DNA of 64,000 bases from Serinus canaria (GCF_022539315.1 NC_066333.1:806001-870000), one strand, 5' to 3'. Positions 1-15,600 are shown, counted from the first letter of the stretch. Notes: a model not told the origin generated them from the letters alone. Program-made: numbers and translations.

Positions 1-696
1 GGGTTTTAGGCCTTGACGTTTGTGATGGGGCAGCAACATTTGGAAAATGGTGTGTAAGAGCACTAGGCAGAGAACTAGACTGCTGCTGGGGACTTGCACC
101 TTGGGCAGCTGAATGTGGGGATGGCCCAGGCTTGGGTCCTGTCATCATTAACTGGTTCTGTGAAACTACTAAATGAGATGTCATATTATTCTGAGCTCCT
201 GATGTTGGAGGGCCCTCAACTCCACCTCCTTCTGGAAGAGAGGACACTGCTGACACCTCTCTGAGGGGTGAGCTGGAAGGATTCTGTACGTTATCTGGAT
301 AAACCATTTTTCTTGCATTATTTCCCAGAGGAGGGTTGCCTGGCAGGGCCATCCTCTGTTTGTCAGGAGAGGGAGGCACGGGCCCAGGCCCCTGGAGGTT
401 CACCATCACTGGCATGTTCCCGCTCTGCTGAATTGGCATCCGCTGGGCATCCAGGTTCAGGGGGCCCCTGGCGGGGTGAACCCCCTGGGGCACAGGCAGC
501 CTGACTGATTTGGGATCCTGCTGCATCATCAGCATCATCATCATCTGCTGCTGCTGCGGTGTCTGGGGGGGTGCCTGGCCTTGCTGCGGGGCGGGCTGGG
601 GCTGCTGCTGCTGCTGCTGGGGCTGCTGTGTGTGTGGCATGAGTTGAGGGGGCATCTGCTGAAGTGGCCTTTGCTCCACTGGCTGAGATGGATAAC
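1..696 (-). CDS. NCOA6: NCOA6 coding exon, 5' part of the large exon (truncated by the window edge)
   Basis: The acceptor is a TCAG at 697-700 and the frame enters in phase 1, completing the Gly codon split from the exon at 1,568. The exon codes for about residues 949-1,180: a Pro/Gln-rich stretch with a six-glutamine run at about 600-620, then the MMMMLMM run at about 530-550, both typical of NCOA6. No stop occurs before base 1. In human this is one very large exon carrying the second LXXLL region, so much more coding sequence is expected to the left. Confidence 0.93.
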
Positions 697-3600
697 CTGA
701 GGCAACAGATGACACATGGTTAAAACCAACCAAAGATCAGAGGGAGCAGAATTTCTGTAACAAACAGGATTGGATAGAAAGTACAGCCTGGAGCCTGCTT
801 ATCTTGGATGAGAGCCACACTAACAAAACAGGCTTTACAAGCAAAGCCAAAGATTTTAGTTAATTCATAAAAATAGTTTAACTTAATGTATGACTTGCAT
901 GAGATTTAACTGGAGATCTCTTAGTGTGTTGTATCAGCTACTAACCCAAGTTCACACCACCTGACAAGTCTCTGCAACTGCCCATGGGCTTCCTTTCACT
1001 GGCAAATGCAGAGCTGGGCTTTCTCTAGTTATTACTCCTTAAAACTAACTTCAGAATTTGACAACCCTCAAGAGTCATGCACCAGCACACCGGCCACAAA
1101 TCTGACATTGTCTTGAGTATAAAGTAGAATCTGCCATGTGTTACTTGGCCAAAAACACGCTAAGAATTCCTCGTGTGGTTTATAATATAAATCCTATTGT
1201 GGACTTAAGGTTTAACCCTCTCTACATGCAAATGATCATTCCAACTACAACCACTGTTTCTTCTCAAAAATCAGTTATTTGTCAATGCTAAACTTTTAAG
1301 ACATCAGTCTGTGCTACAGCTAGAAATACGACTTTTTTTATCAGTTATGTTACTGCTGAATAATGCTGCAGTACTCAGTATGTTATTTGCAGGATGATAA
1401 ATGAGAATGGGGCCACCTCTTCAATTGGAGCTAACCCAAAGAAAACACTTAAACAGTGGTACCAATTACTTACTAGGAGAAAAAAAACGTTTGAAATTGA
1501 ATGTGTGATAGCATAAACAAAATAGAACTGTTGCAACATTCAGATAATCACAGAAAAATCCTACTACCTGGTGGCCTACTTGCAAAATCGGAGAGTTTAG
1601 GGCCTGACTTCTCTAAACTCATTCCTTGGTCTCCAGACATCGATGACTGATCACTCTCCTCCAGGCCAGCTGGGCGTGATTCTGAAGAACTGAAAGAAAA
1701 ATAATTGCAATTACGAGCCAGCCCCCACATCAGTGTTTGATTTCTGCTTCTATAACTAAGTACTCAAGTAATTAATTCCCAGGACACCCCACAGACCTGG
1801 AACAACCCACTGAAACGCCTCTGATGTAACTTGCATGACTAGAACACACACACCAGGTCTGTGCATAGTCACTGCCTTAGGTACTACTGAAAAGAAAACA
1901 AGTTGCCTGGTGTTCTGTTGATCTTAAACATTCAATTCAACTGTGAATCTGAGCTTTAGAACTAACAGTACGCCAGTGGAGATTTCAAACAATAGAGCTA
2001 CATATATTTTAACTAAAGTAAACAGGCTTTCCTATGACATCTGTATGGATAAGCAAGTGCCATGTATAGATGCAATTTTAATCTATTTTTATGGTAGCAC
2101 CTTTTCTTCCAGTATTACACCCAGAAGTGATTCATTCAGGATATCCAAGACCTTTGATAACATCACAGCACGAGTGCACTGACATGTCAGGCACTGCAGC
2201 CACCCTCCAGAGCATGGACCTGTGTGGTACTGGGGCACTGTAAGTGATCACATGCTAGTCTGGGTTGGAAGGGACCTTAAAGCCCATTTCATTCCATCCC
2301 TTTCCACTATCCCAAACTGCTCCAAGCCCTCTCCAACCTGGCCCTGGACACTTCCAGGGATGGAGCAGCCACAGCTTCTCTGGGCACCCTGCACCCGGGC
2401 CTGCCCACCCTCCCAGGAACAATTCCCTCCCAATATCCCATCCATCCCTGCCCTCTGGCAGTGGGAAGCCATTCCCTGTGTCCTGTCCCTCCATCCCTTG
2501 TCCCTAGTCCCTCTCTACCTCTCCTGGAGCCCCTTTAGGCACTGGAAGGGGCTCCAAGGTCTCCCTGGAGCCTCCTCTTCTCCAGGTGAAAACCCCCAGT
2601 TCTCCCAGCCTGTCCCAGAGATGAGAGACTCTAGCCCTTGGAGCATCTCTGCGATCTCCTCTGGACTCTCTCCACAAGGAGTGTCCTCCTTGTGCCCCAG
2701 GGCTGGGGCAGCTCTGCAGGTGGATCTCACCTGAGTGGGGCAGAATCCTCCCAGCCCTGCTGCCCACCCTGGGGATCAGCCCAGGACTCAGTGGGGTTCT
2801 GGGCTGTGAGTGCACATTGCTGGCTCACAGTTCCTCATCCATCAGCACCCCCAAGACCTGCTTCTGAGGAATGTGATTCTCCAGGAGACTCTCTAAGACA
2901 ATTTAAAATTGTCCAGACTCAATGCCCAATACTTGGACTAAATCAAGACAGCTTTTGCAGACTCAGAAAAACCCCAAGTTTCTATATTGAACAATATATA
3001 TGGCCAGAGGATGTAAAATAATGAGGGATGAGAGCAGAAGAACTTAAATGCTTATCACCTTCATGAATATGTGAAGGTTACAGGAAGTTCTATGTAGGAA
3101 AAGCTCTGAGCTAAAATTAAAGACATCCAAAAAAGCACACTGCCAATAAAGAGAGGCAGAATCATGGAGAAATGCCATTGACAAAAGTAACACTTTCAGC
3201 AAAATATGAATTTGAAATACATAATGGTGGGGAGATAAATCCTACTCCCATTTACTTGAGAATAACTGTTTCTGGCTTCTGTACAGCTGACACTAAGCTG
3301 TAGACACCCATGGAGACACCCTGGCCTGCCCTAATGTTCTATCAGCTACCTAATCAATACTCAAAAAGCAGCATGTGACTGGAAATCCCTGAATTTTTGT
3401 GGGTCAAAACTGGAGAGAACACACACCAAGAGAGAAGAAAGGTGAAAATAGGGCAAACAGAACTGTTCCAGCCACTGCTGCTGAGGGCAGGTACTGCCAA
3501 GGAAAGCACCTGGAGTGCAATGCTGCGTGTTATCCAGCAAACCACCAATTTTTGTGAGAGAGGGGGTGTAGGATTACATCCTCCACCAATAAATTTGATG

Positions 3601-6600
3601 AAAACTGGAAAAATGCAGAGATATGTCCAGAGCATTATATTAACAGCCACAAGTGAACAAAAATTCTGGCAGCAAAATCACCCAGAAGAGCTGCAGCCTT
3701 TGGTGCAGGTGCCAGCTACGTGAACTGAAATAATAGCTAAAATTGTCAATGCTATCTCAAATTTGTAAATTTTGCTATTTATTTACAATGGTAGGAAATT
3801 AAAAATGCTACATTTTTTATTTAATTATTGAATTATTATTATAATTTAATTAAAGTTCAGCTCGAAGCTGATACACAGTACCACAGCACAGAAAAGTCTA
3901 AGCCAAAAAACAAAACTGGTGCACAGTGGATCCTTAGCAAACACCTCCTGCCAGATGGATCTGTGCAAATCTGGCAGAACAGACCCGAGCTTGGTTTGCC
4001 AGCAAAGAGCAGCAATGGTAAAAAAGTCTGCTTCTGTCATTGCTGGAAAATTTAAACATCAACTGAATCTCAAATGAGGCTGAAATTCACTGGGCATGTT
4101 TAGCAACAACCACTCATGAAAAATAACCAGAATATGAATAGCAAGATGTTTGTGTGAGGGACAAAATATTCCATATTTATTCTTCTTTTCTATTGCTCTA
4201 GATGTGAAAAATATGAGAGTAACTGCACACCTGGTACAGTCTGGATGGTCATCAGCAGTACCTCTGCTCTACCAGCTGCACTCTGAAGTACAACCTTCAG
4301 ACAAAATCCCTCATCAGAGCAGAGAGAGAACTCCAGGAAAACCCAAACCAACCACACCAAAGAAGGTGGCAGCTGGGTCACAAGGAGAGCAAAGCTAAAA
4401 TGACAGGTGTGGCAGCCCCAGCCCTGCCCAGGAGCAGCAGCTCTGGAAGTAGAGAGGCTCCTCCCCTGCTGCTGAGCGAGGGCATTTCCCAGCTCTGCCA
4501 GGGCCTGGCACCCCAGAGCTGCAGTGAAACCCTCGGAGTCTGGCTGGGAAAAGCCTTTTCGTCCTGCAGTGCTGTCACCACCTGCACTGGACACTGCAAC
4601 CTGAATGGCAGCACTGGCAGTGACCTCCCACAGTGGATTATTTCTGTTCCACCAGTGCACAGGATGCTCATGGTCTGTGCACAGGGGAACATGAAACAAC
4701 TGCTTGTTTGGGCACGGATTTAATTGAATTAACCAGCCTGTTTTACCCACATGCCCACTGCATCTAGCACCTTGTTCCTCAGTTTACATCCCATTACCCT
4801 CACTCTCCAGGTTCAGCACACAGATGCAAACACTTTTAAACAACCAAAATGTCCTGGGTTTCATTCCAGTGCAAAGTTGCTCAATTAAGCAAACTCTTGA
4901 AACTATTTTAGACTCAGCTGAATAAACTCTTTCAATAGCTCACTTATCCTATTTACATTACAACGTGACTGCAATCCATATTCCTAATTGTACTTTTGTT
5001 ACTATGTTATTATTACTCAAAAATATTTCTTTTTAGTGTCTTTATCAAATTAGCTGCATTTCCAGACATGGTTTGCTGCTCTGAATTCTAAAATTTCTGA
5101 GGAAGAATGACAGAGAGGAAGCTGAGATGAAAAGCATCCTATTTGCTTCTGATGCAAGAGAAAGTGATCCAAATTGGATTTCATTCCTGCCAATTCCAAG
5201 GAATTGGAATGCTTGCCCAACAATGGGAGGGAATCTGAGAGTGAGGGAGGCAGGAAAGTATTACAGCCAGCTTTCACTGCACTCTCCCTCTTTTTGCTGG
5301 AGAATAAACTCAGGAACTTTTGAAACAGCTCCCTTCTTAGTGCTTCTGCAAGGATCAAGTATTGATTTAGTCCACGTGGAACCAAAATGCTCATCCATAC
5401 CAGAACAACATTCTGGTTCCTTTATTAATTTGATTAAAAACCTTATTTAGGAGCTGGAATTGAGCTGTCATAGCTCATTAGAAAAGCTGTAATTGAGACT
5501 TCTACTGTGAAAACTTTTTAATAAGCAAATAGTCTTGAGAGGCTTTGCAATTTCAGAGGAAGAGCTTTATAGACACTTTTATTGATATTCCCAGGCCACA
5601 TTGAGGCTGGGTGCTCATCAGTAAGACCAATGAAAACAAAATCATAAGAAGAGTTTACTTTAATTGTTGGATTTTTTTTCAGGAGGTGGTGCCAACTCAT
5701 CTGCTCCCTCTGAAGGCTCTGTCACTTCCACAGCAACGCACTTGCTACAGCAGTGGTTACCAGTGTTTTATTGGAATCTCTTTGGACTGAAGAAAGTGGT
5801 GTCTGTTAGGTTTCTAAGTCACTCCAGAAGCTGCAGACTGGCCACAGACTTGGTGCTGGCCAAGTTACTTTACCCAGGTTTCCATATCTGGCCCCAGATT
5901 GTGTCCTCCTCCAGCTGTAATCTGAGATGACTCAGCAGCAGAGAGGACCTGACAAGCCATACCATGACTGTACACAACTATACAGGAGAGGCTTGAAAAG
6001 CTTTGTTCCAAGGCCTATTAAATTAGCATGCTTTGCTTTACCTTACAGCATTTCTGCATTTTATTTTTGTACTAGTTAAGCCAACTAATGATTGTCACAA
6101 AAGATCACTTGCTATAGATGATGTGAGTTTTTCAATCCACAATTAAAATGTCCATGAGATTATTCATTCCACCTTCACAAAAGAATCTTGACACTGCAGA
6201 AAATGCAGGCTGGGGCTACACACTGAATAACCAAGGGAAAAGTTAAAATACTGAACATTTTGCTTAGTACTTGATGCCAGCCTCTCTTTGCACTGAACTG
6301 AACATGTGTCCCTAGGAAAGGCAGCATAAATTTCAGGTTAAAAACATGATTATTCAAAGGGGCCAGACTGGTGGAACCAGAGGCACACCAGAATCTTCAT
6401 GTGCTATTGCCATCTTTTTGTTTGGTTGTAAGAATTTAACTTTGATCTTTAAATATTTCTCTGTTATAATTTTCTATGCAATTTTTTTTCATTTTTCCCC
6501 GACTGAAAACAATCCCCCCAAGTACCATCAGGTGGATTCCTGTTAATGCCCCATGGGCTCGTCTGAAGCATCAGGGTAATTAAATAAAGCATATCTGCCT

Positions 6601-9600
6601 TCACCATTTGAGCTGAAAAATGGCACAGCAGCAACAGCTACCACCCTTTGTTGGGTGACAGTGAACTGTCAATGGGAAATGCTTACAGGACAGCTGGCCA
6701 AGAAAGAACACACTGGCCAAAGAAGGAAGAGATTCTGCAACCTTGTATTTTCACTAAAAAGACACATTCATTCATGATCTTTCAATCTTTTCCACTGGCC
6801 TCCTCCCTCTCAAGAGCTGTAGGTTTTTTTTTTTCCTTCCTAATCTCTGCTAGGCCAGGAAGACCAGCACTGCTTGGATTTGTAATCTCACACCCAGAAA
6901 GGACCACATTCTTCCTTCTAAATTCTAGCTGCTGCTTCAACTAAGAGAGAAGTCCAGCTCAATTCCAGGCAGACATGTGTCAGGATATGCACATGATTCA
7001 GAAAATAACCCCCCAAAATCTGTCCTGAACATGTTTTATAAAGGCTTCTAGTTCTTCTGAACATACTTCCCACCCTTTGATCGTGGCTGTCAAGACTGCT
7101 TAAAAAAGGCAGCCTCCTCTTCCAAGGACTGTGGCACCACAGGCCACATGCTAAACCTCCTTCACCCAGTAAAGGTAAGGAACAATGCTGGTAGAATTGG
7201 GTTTTATAACTGAGTTTGGATATTTGCATGTTATTTTTAATCTTGAACAAACATTCCAATGACCAGCTCTTGAGAGAAACTGCTACAACACGAATAAAAT
7301 ACAAGTCCTTTCTCACCCATTACTTGCTGATAAAATATTGACAAGATGCCTGTGGGAGTTTCTTCATGCCCCTTATAAAAAACACTGTAATATTAAACCT
7401 ACGTTGTTTGCTCTAGCTGTTGATTATTTTTCTTCTTCCTTGGAGGCTTCTTCTTCTTTGGCTTGTTGGCATTCTGGTTATTCTGTTTGTTGTTCACACC
7501 AAAGTGCCCTGCTGAGATATCGCTCTGGAGTAGGTTAACCAAGAGCGGACTCGTGAGCGTCACATCTTTATTGACAGGAAACACAGGGTTCTGCCCACAG
7601 GAAACCTGATTCCCGTTGGGAGTTCCACTAAACCCCGTGTTGAAAGGCAGCCCATGGCCAGAGAAATGACTCCCTGAAGCATTGCTGTTTCCTTGCATTC
7701 CTTGCATATGAGAAGGCACCATGTTTGGCTGCTGCACAGGAACCTCAGGTAACATCTGTGTCAAGTTCCCATCATTGTTTGTGGTGGTCGCAGCATCTCC
7801 AAGTTGCTGAGAGATGTGAGGACCAGGTCCAGTGGGTCTTAAAACTTGCCCTTGAATTCCCATCACCTGAGAAGGATTCCCATTCACAGGACCCTGCTGA
7901 GCCATCATCTGCCCAGTGAACTGCACCATGTTTCCTTGCATGTTTGGGGTTGGTCCTCTCATCAGTTGAGCTGGCCCCGTCATAACGTTGGACTGGTTTT
8001 GAGTACTAAAAGGCTGTTTATTTCCTTGCATCTGAGTGGTCATCATCTGCTCCATCATTGAATTTTGCTGTAGCAAGACCTGGCCCTGAGGTCCCATCAT
8101 CTGATTGTGTGTGGACATCATCTGCTGTCCCTGCTGGGGAATCATCTGTTTGGGCGGGGTCATCCTCTGGGGAGAGGGACCAAGATTTTGGTTTTGGGGT
8201 GTCACCATCATTTGGCCTTGTGGCATGAGCTGAGTTCGAGAAAGTATCATCTGGTTTTGAGGGTTCAGTGATCCCTGAGCCTGAATGTTCACCATCTGTC
8301 CTTGAGAGGACACGATTTGCTGATGCATCCCGATAAGCTGGGACTGTGGTCCTTGCTGAGGCTGTCCCTGCATATTGCCCATGTTAACTTGTGGCACCCC
8401 ACTAGCACCAGCCTGCTGGTTGTTCATATTTCCATGAAGTCCCATTAGATTGGTCTGCATCATATTTGGTGGGCCATGTGCTGCTTGCATCTGAGTTTGA
8501 GGAGGTCCAGACCCTTGGCCGCCTTAAGAAAATAAAAAGAAAATACCAGTAAGAAACTAATTGGAGTGGTGCAAGAGTTTTCACACCTTTAAATGTCGAG
8601 TACTCCAACATTGCTTTCCTCCCTTTTCCAATAAACTGGCATATCTCATATATTTGCAGTCCTGGGATACAAAGTTTGATGCTATAGATACATGTTAGTT
8701 GTCAAAACAGAACATCATACATCTCAAACACTTGGACTGGTACATCCCCTGTATCCCACTGCAGAAGACAGAAGAGAAACTTAATTTCAGTTGTTATCTG
8801 CACCTAAGTTTGAAAATCCTCAATAATGTCACCTAACTCCGCAGAGTAATCCATTACCAAAATGAGCTTCAAACCCTGAGGATACTTTATAATGGGTTAA
8901 AGAATAAATGCACACAGAGTACTGATGAAATGACATCATCAGGGTATCCATAATCCAGCCAAAAGACTAATAATTGAGTTGTGAAATGGAGGGAGATGCG
9001 TGTGAATTAAAGATTTAATTTTCACACTTTAAGAAGACATCACAAATTTTTGAAGAAAGTAATAAATAATCTTTTCAAAGCAGAAGGAGATTATATTGCT
9101 ATGCTGCTTCTAAGATAATTACACTTTTTTTTTCTGGACAAGAAGTTCCTTTTGTGTTGTCATCTTTATTACCCCTTGCTTCCAAATTTCAGTGCTACCT
9201 TCCATTCAATTTCTCAACAGCTGCTTCTGAAGCCCAGACTCACAGTCCACATCAATAATAGTTAAACTTTGAGAAACATGAGCAGCCTTATGCTTTTCTT
9301 TTCCCTATCCAGCACTACACCCAGACTGCTGCTGCACTCCAGCCAGCAGCTCCCAGTTAGTGGCCGAAGTTTCATGGTTTGGGACCTGTGTGACACAGGA
9401 AAAGGCATCATGTGTTCAAATGGAGAACGGCAAAGGCCCCCCTGCAGGAAGGCCCCCCTGCAGTCAGACCTGTGTGCTGCACGCTCTGGCTGGCTGGCAG
9501 CTGCGGTGCTCCGCTGTTCCCTGGTGTTGCTGGAGCTGTGGAGGGCACCTGGCCCTGCAGGAAGTTCTGGTTAGCCTGGCCTGCAGGGAACCCCGGGGGC

Positions 9601-12600
9601 AGCCGCTTGGGCAGTCCTGAACACGAGAATTTCCTGGTTAGTTAGTATGGGAAATGGGAAGGGAAAAAATAGACAAAATCTATAATTGGAGAATACCTTT
9701 GAGTCTGTGCTGTCATATGACAGGTTTAGGCAGAAATTGTTTTTTGCCAATATACAAAATCCACTGAAGACATTTATAGGTCTTACCTCTGCAACAATTC
9801 TAACAAATTACTATGACTAATTTCAAACTATAATTAAAGTACAAAACCTACTACCCAGAGAAGGTGAAAAGTCCATATTTGACCTTATAGAAACTAGAAA
9901 TTAGTGTGGTTTGTTGCTTTCTGCTCTACTGCATCTCTTAGCACGCCCTTAACTTATTCAATATACACAAACAGAAATAACTAGTATTCTTGTTAGTGAT
10001 GTGCTCCTCTCACCAACTCTGACACACCAGGCACGCACTCCTTATCAGTGCTGCTGTGTGCACACACTCAAACGGTCTTTTCACTCCAGAGTGGGCTGAG
10101 GAACCTCGCAGTTCAGTACGTCGAGACCTGCTGCTCATTCAAGTAACTCTGCTATCCCTGCTGCAAGAGCAAGGAATTCTTTGAGGCCCTCATGTGGCAC
10201 AATACCCACACTCTGGCACATCCCAACATCACTGCTGCCCTGGGCAGCAAAGAAAAACCTCCCCTCTACCTGCCACTGTGAGCAGCAGTGTGGATGGATT
10301 TAAGAGAACCCACTGTTTAACTCACTGTCCGCACAATGCCTCAGATTTGAAGCAACCCTGCCCACTGCCCCCTTTATTTTCCTGACCCAGTGCCAGAATG
10401 TGACTTCAATTCCTTCTGCAGCTACAGCTTTCCTGCACACCTAATTTTACTGCTTGTGCTAATTACCTGGTCCTAGGTTGTAATTAATATTTCAAGATAA
10501 TCAAGTCTATAGGCCAAACACCAAATATATCTGCAAATACAGAAACAGACTTATTGAAGCACCACATCACTGGACTCCAGCTTTGGGTCTGCTAAACTTT
10601 TTGGGATGTTTTTCACATAGGAATACTTGAACTGGGAAAAAAATAAAGTGTTAGCTTGGCCTATTCCAAATCTAATATAAATTCCAATTTGCTAAATTGG
10701 CTGTGTGAAACGCAAGTGTTTGAATGCATTCATTTACATCAAACCCTTAAATGTAAGGTGGCTTAAAAATGGAAAGATCTATAATGACAAATTAACATAT
10801 AAATTGCAACAAAGAATGAGCATGCACAGAAGTCAGGCAAAAATCTCAGCAGTGGGAGCAACACAGCTTTGCTGAAACCAAGGAATTCTGTCCTAAAAAT
10901 CACCTGAGTATACAGCTCACAGCAGGACTGTTGATTTAGCAATAAGGTCTAAAATAAGACCTGGTGCGACCTTTAACTCAAAAAATTTGAGGTTTATTTG
11001 TAGTAGGTTTAGTTAGGAAGCAGAACACGGAGATTATACTGGCTAAAGGTCATGGCTAAGATTTCTGATGGGGACATATGGCTGGTGAGGCAAGACTGTA
11101 GGGAAATGTGACTGTAATAAATAATTAATAACTGCTTCCATAGGGAGACAAGATACACCAAGTGTAGGGCACTGGCAGATCCCAAGAGAACCTTGAAACA
11201 TGGAAAATTCATTTGAATTCAAACAAGACCCATGGTACAAACATGGAAAACAAGAAGCTTGTCCAGATCAGTAGACCAAGAAACAGGAACTCCTTTCAGT
11301 GTTTGGACACATTTTGGATGTACAACATGAGAATGCGAGACACTAGAATGTATTTATATGTGTGTAGATGGACAAAGAATATGGGCCATAAGCACACAAA
11401 GAAATTATTTCAAAGGCTTAAGCAAGAACTGATGTATGGGACATGAGAACAGCCATCCAAGAGGAAGATGAACAAATGAGCAAGCAAAGAGAAGCATGGA
11501 AAATCTGCATAGAAATACAAAGGGCTCAAGGGAAAAAACAACCAAGGACACAAAAGAGATCCTGGGACTGACAAAAGAAATGCCTTCATTGTTAGAGAAG
11601 AACTCTAGGAGTAGTAACGAAAAGAAGTGAGTGCATTGGTCCAAAGAGAAAACTAAAGACAACACAGGCAAATGAGAAATTAAAACATCCCTTAACATCT
11701 TAATTTTAGGATAGGGAGTACAACAGCATGGCAAGAATAGCTTTTTCCTCTTCATAAAGGAAGAAACTGGTGACAAAGACAGGGTGAAGAAGAAACATCC
11801 ACAGCTTAGAAAGGAAGATGCAAAACAATACTTCAGTTCTGTAATAGTAAATGTAAATGGTGACAGAGGAAGGTGAAGAGAGAAAAAAACTGTTTTCATT
11901 AAACTCTTGCAAAAAAATCCTCCCCTTTCCCCCCAAAAAGAACAACCCCAAACCTAAACAAAATCCCCACACCTTCTCTGAACATCCTAAGCTTGCTTAG
12001 AGGCAACAGAAGAGCTGTCAACAGGACAACTGGCAGTAATAAGTGCAGCGCACACAGCAACTCCTCCCTGAGCCTTTGGGCATCTGTGTGACACTGCAGG
12101 ACAGAGACAGAATGATGTGGATTCTCCTTCACCAGTACCCACATCATACTCCACATATTTGTTGGTTCTGTCTCATAAAGGATCTTTTCAGAACTAACAG
12201 CAATATTAGTTCTAGACTTCATGTTTCTTTTCCTTTTAAAATAAAAGAAGGTCTCAATGCTTCTTACCTCCTAAACCAGGGTGTAAACCTTGTGGACCTT
12301 GGTTTTGCTGCTGCATCACCATGAAGTTGGGGGGTACGTTCCCCTGTTGCACCATAGGATTACGACCAGGAGAACTGACAGGCTGCTGGAAGCCCTGGGG
12401 AAGAGTGCTGCTCTGGGCAGGCCTTGGTCCCAGCTGCTGCTGTGGCTGGTTAACGGTGGGAGATGAGGCAGGAGAGCCCTGCTGGAAGGAGGAGGGAGAA
12501 GAAGCAGGAGACTTATTGGTCAGGTGGGGCTGTTGTAGTGGGGTAGGAACCCGTGAGGGCCCTCCCTGAAGGCTTTTCATTTGAGGAGCAGTAAACTGGC

Positions 12601-15600
12601 CAGGATTGCTCATCTGGGGAAAGTTTGAGTGAGCCTGAGAAGCTTGCTGGCTTCCAAAAGGATATGGAGGTGGAGGATGAGTAGGAGTTTGTACTGTTGC
12701 TAGAGATGGTCTTGCTTGAAGCTGCTGCTGCATTTGTCCAGGCAACGGGGCCTTTTTCCAGCTCTGATTTACTGTCAATGTACCCAGTGCTCCCTGGGTT
12801 GGAGCAGGCTGGAGTGCTCCAGAAGGAAGTTGGTTCCAGCCAGGGGGAACTGGAACCTGTGCTGGTGAAGTGAATGAAGGTCGAATACCCTGCGGTGGCT
12901 GCTGATGTGGCTGGGGAGGCCGATTCTGCAACTGCTGCTGCTGTAGCTGCTGAAAGTTGGCTGAGTTCATCTGCCTGTTTACAGGAACTGACTGCATTGA
13001 ATGGAGCTGAGGAGTTAAAGATCCAGGTGGATGATTTTGTTGCTGCATATTTAGCCCAGATAAGAGTGGGTCCATCGCATCTAATAAAATAGCAAAGAAA
13101 AAAAATTTTAAAAAAAACCCATCCTAAAACAACAAAGGCTAAATTGCTTGCTTGCATTTTCTTACTCTGCATAAAAAATTCATATTCCAGAGAAGCCAGG
13201 TCTTATCAATTTATATCCTCTAAAATAAAGCACAAAAACCTCACTATGCTACAGACTGATGTGAGCCTTCTACACACTCAAGAACTGCAGAATCACAGAG
13301 TATCTCAGCTGGAAGGACCATTGAGTCCAAATCCCTGCTCCTGGCAGGATCACCTAAAATTCAACCACAGGACAAAGAGCATCATTCAGACACTCCCTGA
13401 ACTCTGTCAGGCTTGGTGCCATGACCATTTCCTTGGGGAACCTGTGAATAATAACCCCAAACATTCACACCCACCAGACCCCCAATCCTTAACTTACCAG
13501 TCTATCTACCCTTCCTGAAAAGAAGGGAAAAAAGAGCACCAGAAATATTCCTGCCTCATTGAACTAATCCTTCTCTTACCTTCAAGCTAAACATAAAGCT
13601 CAGTCATGACAGTTGAAGTGCAAAAATACAATTGCCATTGCTCAACACATTTGAACAAAACAGCAAGCAAGCTGGTGACTTATTAGGCACCCAAATTATT
13701 TGAAAAACTTTAACAGATTAAGGGGCAAGGGAGGTTTTCACAGAAAGAGTGGCTCCCAGAAAGGCAGGGAAAATGATCCAGAACAATTCTGGAGTACTCT
13801 CATGAGTACACACTCAAGCCTGTGTGCTGAAGAATCAAAGTTTAGGAACTTTTTCAGATCAATATTATGACTAAATTTTACCACCTGGCTGTGAGGAAGG
13901 CCGAGGTGTTCGTGGCTGCAGCTCAGCACTAGCACCACTTGCCACCATAGAGGAGGGCACATTTCCACCCTGGGACATCATGACAGCTGCAGCATTGCTC
14001 ATTCTTATTAAACCTTAAAAAACAAAAATAGAAATCATCAAGTCTTGCAGTTACATAGAGAAGAGTTTTAGAATTTTTCTTTTAACAAGAAAAAACTATA
14101 TTTGTCAGTAAAACAAGTCTTTGGACTTCAAGAATTGCTTGTCCAAAATAACCTCAGGATACACCTCTCTGTCTGAAAGCTCAGATCCCCTGGTATCAAA
14201 CAAACAAGTTCAGGTCATGCTGTAGGTCTTTCTTCAACACCAAATTTCAAAAAAGAGTATAAATGGAAACACTACTGACTCATGAATTAATTCGAGCCTG
14301 ACCTACCACTGACAGCACCAAGTGAAAAGATTGTATCAAAGCTGTACATGTAACTCAGGCTTTTGCAACATCTGAAACTAGAGAGTAACTGAGGTGTTGC
14401 AAGAGGAAAAAACAAATTTCAATGTTTCACTTCCAGGGGCTGTAATTTTCTAAAATGGTTGCTACTGTTGCCCTGTTGGTTCTATTGCTGTTTTGTTGTT
14501 GACCTGCAGACAGGAAATGAAGGAGCTGATGAGGACAGTGGAGAGCAGAGCCCTTCAGTCTTTGTTAAGGACAAAAATTTCACTACTGCTTAATTAGGTT
14601 TCTACAAAGCTGAAATGTTCTTTCCATTCTTTCTCCTCAATGGCCACAAATGCGTCTTAGATAAACTGACCAAAAATGCTCCTGGTTTAATTGCTTTAAA
14701 TTCCATTCACTAAAATGTTAGTTATTTATTCTGCCTTATGATTCAGCTATTTTAATAAATTAGATAGGTGCTTTCTTTGTAAAAACTCTTTGTCAAATTT
14801 GAGTTTTGTAGTTAAAAATTCCTTATGAGTATACAATACTCTAAAATATAGTTAAAAAACTATACATTTCCACAAAAATCCCTTCTTTATGATCAGATCT
14901 CATCAGAAAATAAGAAGAGAGTAACAATGACAGTGTCATCCCTTCCTTCCCATAATTCTAATGGATGTAATCTAAGTCATTTTATTGTACACTGAATCAA
15001 GACTTATGCACATTTCCATAAAGGGAGCCAAGCAGAACACTGTGAAAAAATGTGCATATTTCAAAGTGAATTCACTACACTCAACTCATCTGCTTCAACA
15101 GACTGTATGTAAAAACTCCAAACAAACCAACTAATCAACAATCCAACAAAACCCCAAACCACCACACCCTCACAATACCTGAAAACAAACCAATGGGCCC
15201 TGCCAAAATCACTCCAAAGTTTGTGGGACACAATGCACCCAACAATTCATTTACACAACACAGGACACGGTTTGACAGCATGGAACAAGACCAGACATTC
15301 ATTTAAATGGCAATTATAATTCTGCAAACAAGAGCTGCTGTAAGCAGTGAAGTTTCATGAGCCCAGCAGTAAATTTGGAGTGTCTGAAGCAAGGGGAGAA
15401 GGCCTGGGGGGATTTACCTTGCCCCCCCTGCATGGGGAACGCCGTGTCCATGCGCATGGCACTGCTCGCTCCCAGGGGCCCGTTGATCCGCACATCCTGG
15501 CTCCTGCTCTGGGCTAAAGCCAAGTTGATGGCACCTTCCCCTAAAGCAAGGCACAGCATGGGTGAACAGGAGGGACACAAAAGCAGAACACAGACTTTGC

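Noticed and set aside
2222..3021. Several 70-170 codon ORFs
   Set aside because: They lie in the CR1 copy at 2,256-2,885 and shift with its diverged 3' sequence.
4190..4750. 186-codon minus-strand frame in an NCOA6 intron
   Set aside because: No recognisable family, no splice signals, Cys/His/Trp-rich composition typical of random reading of non-coding DNA.
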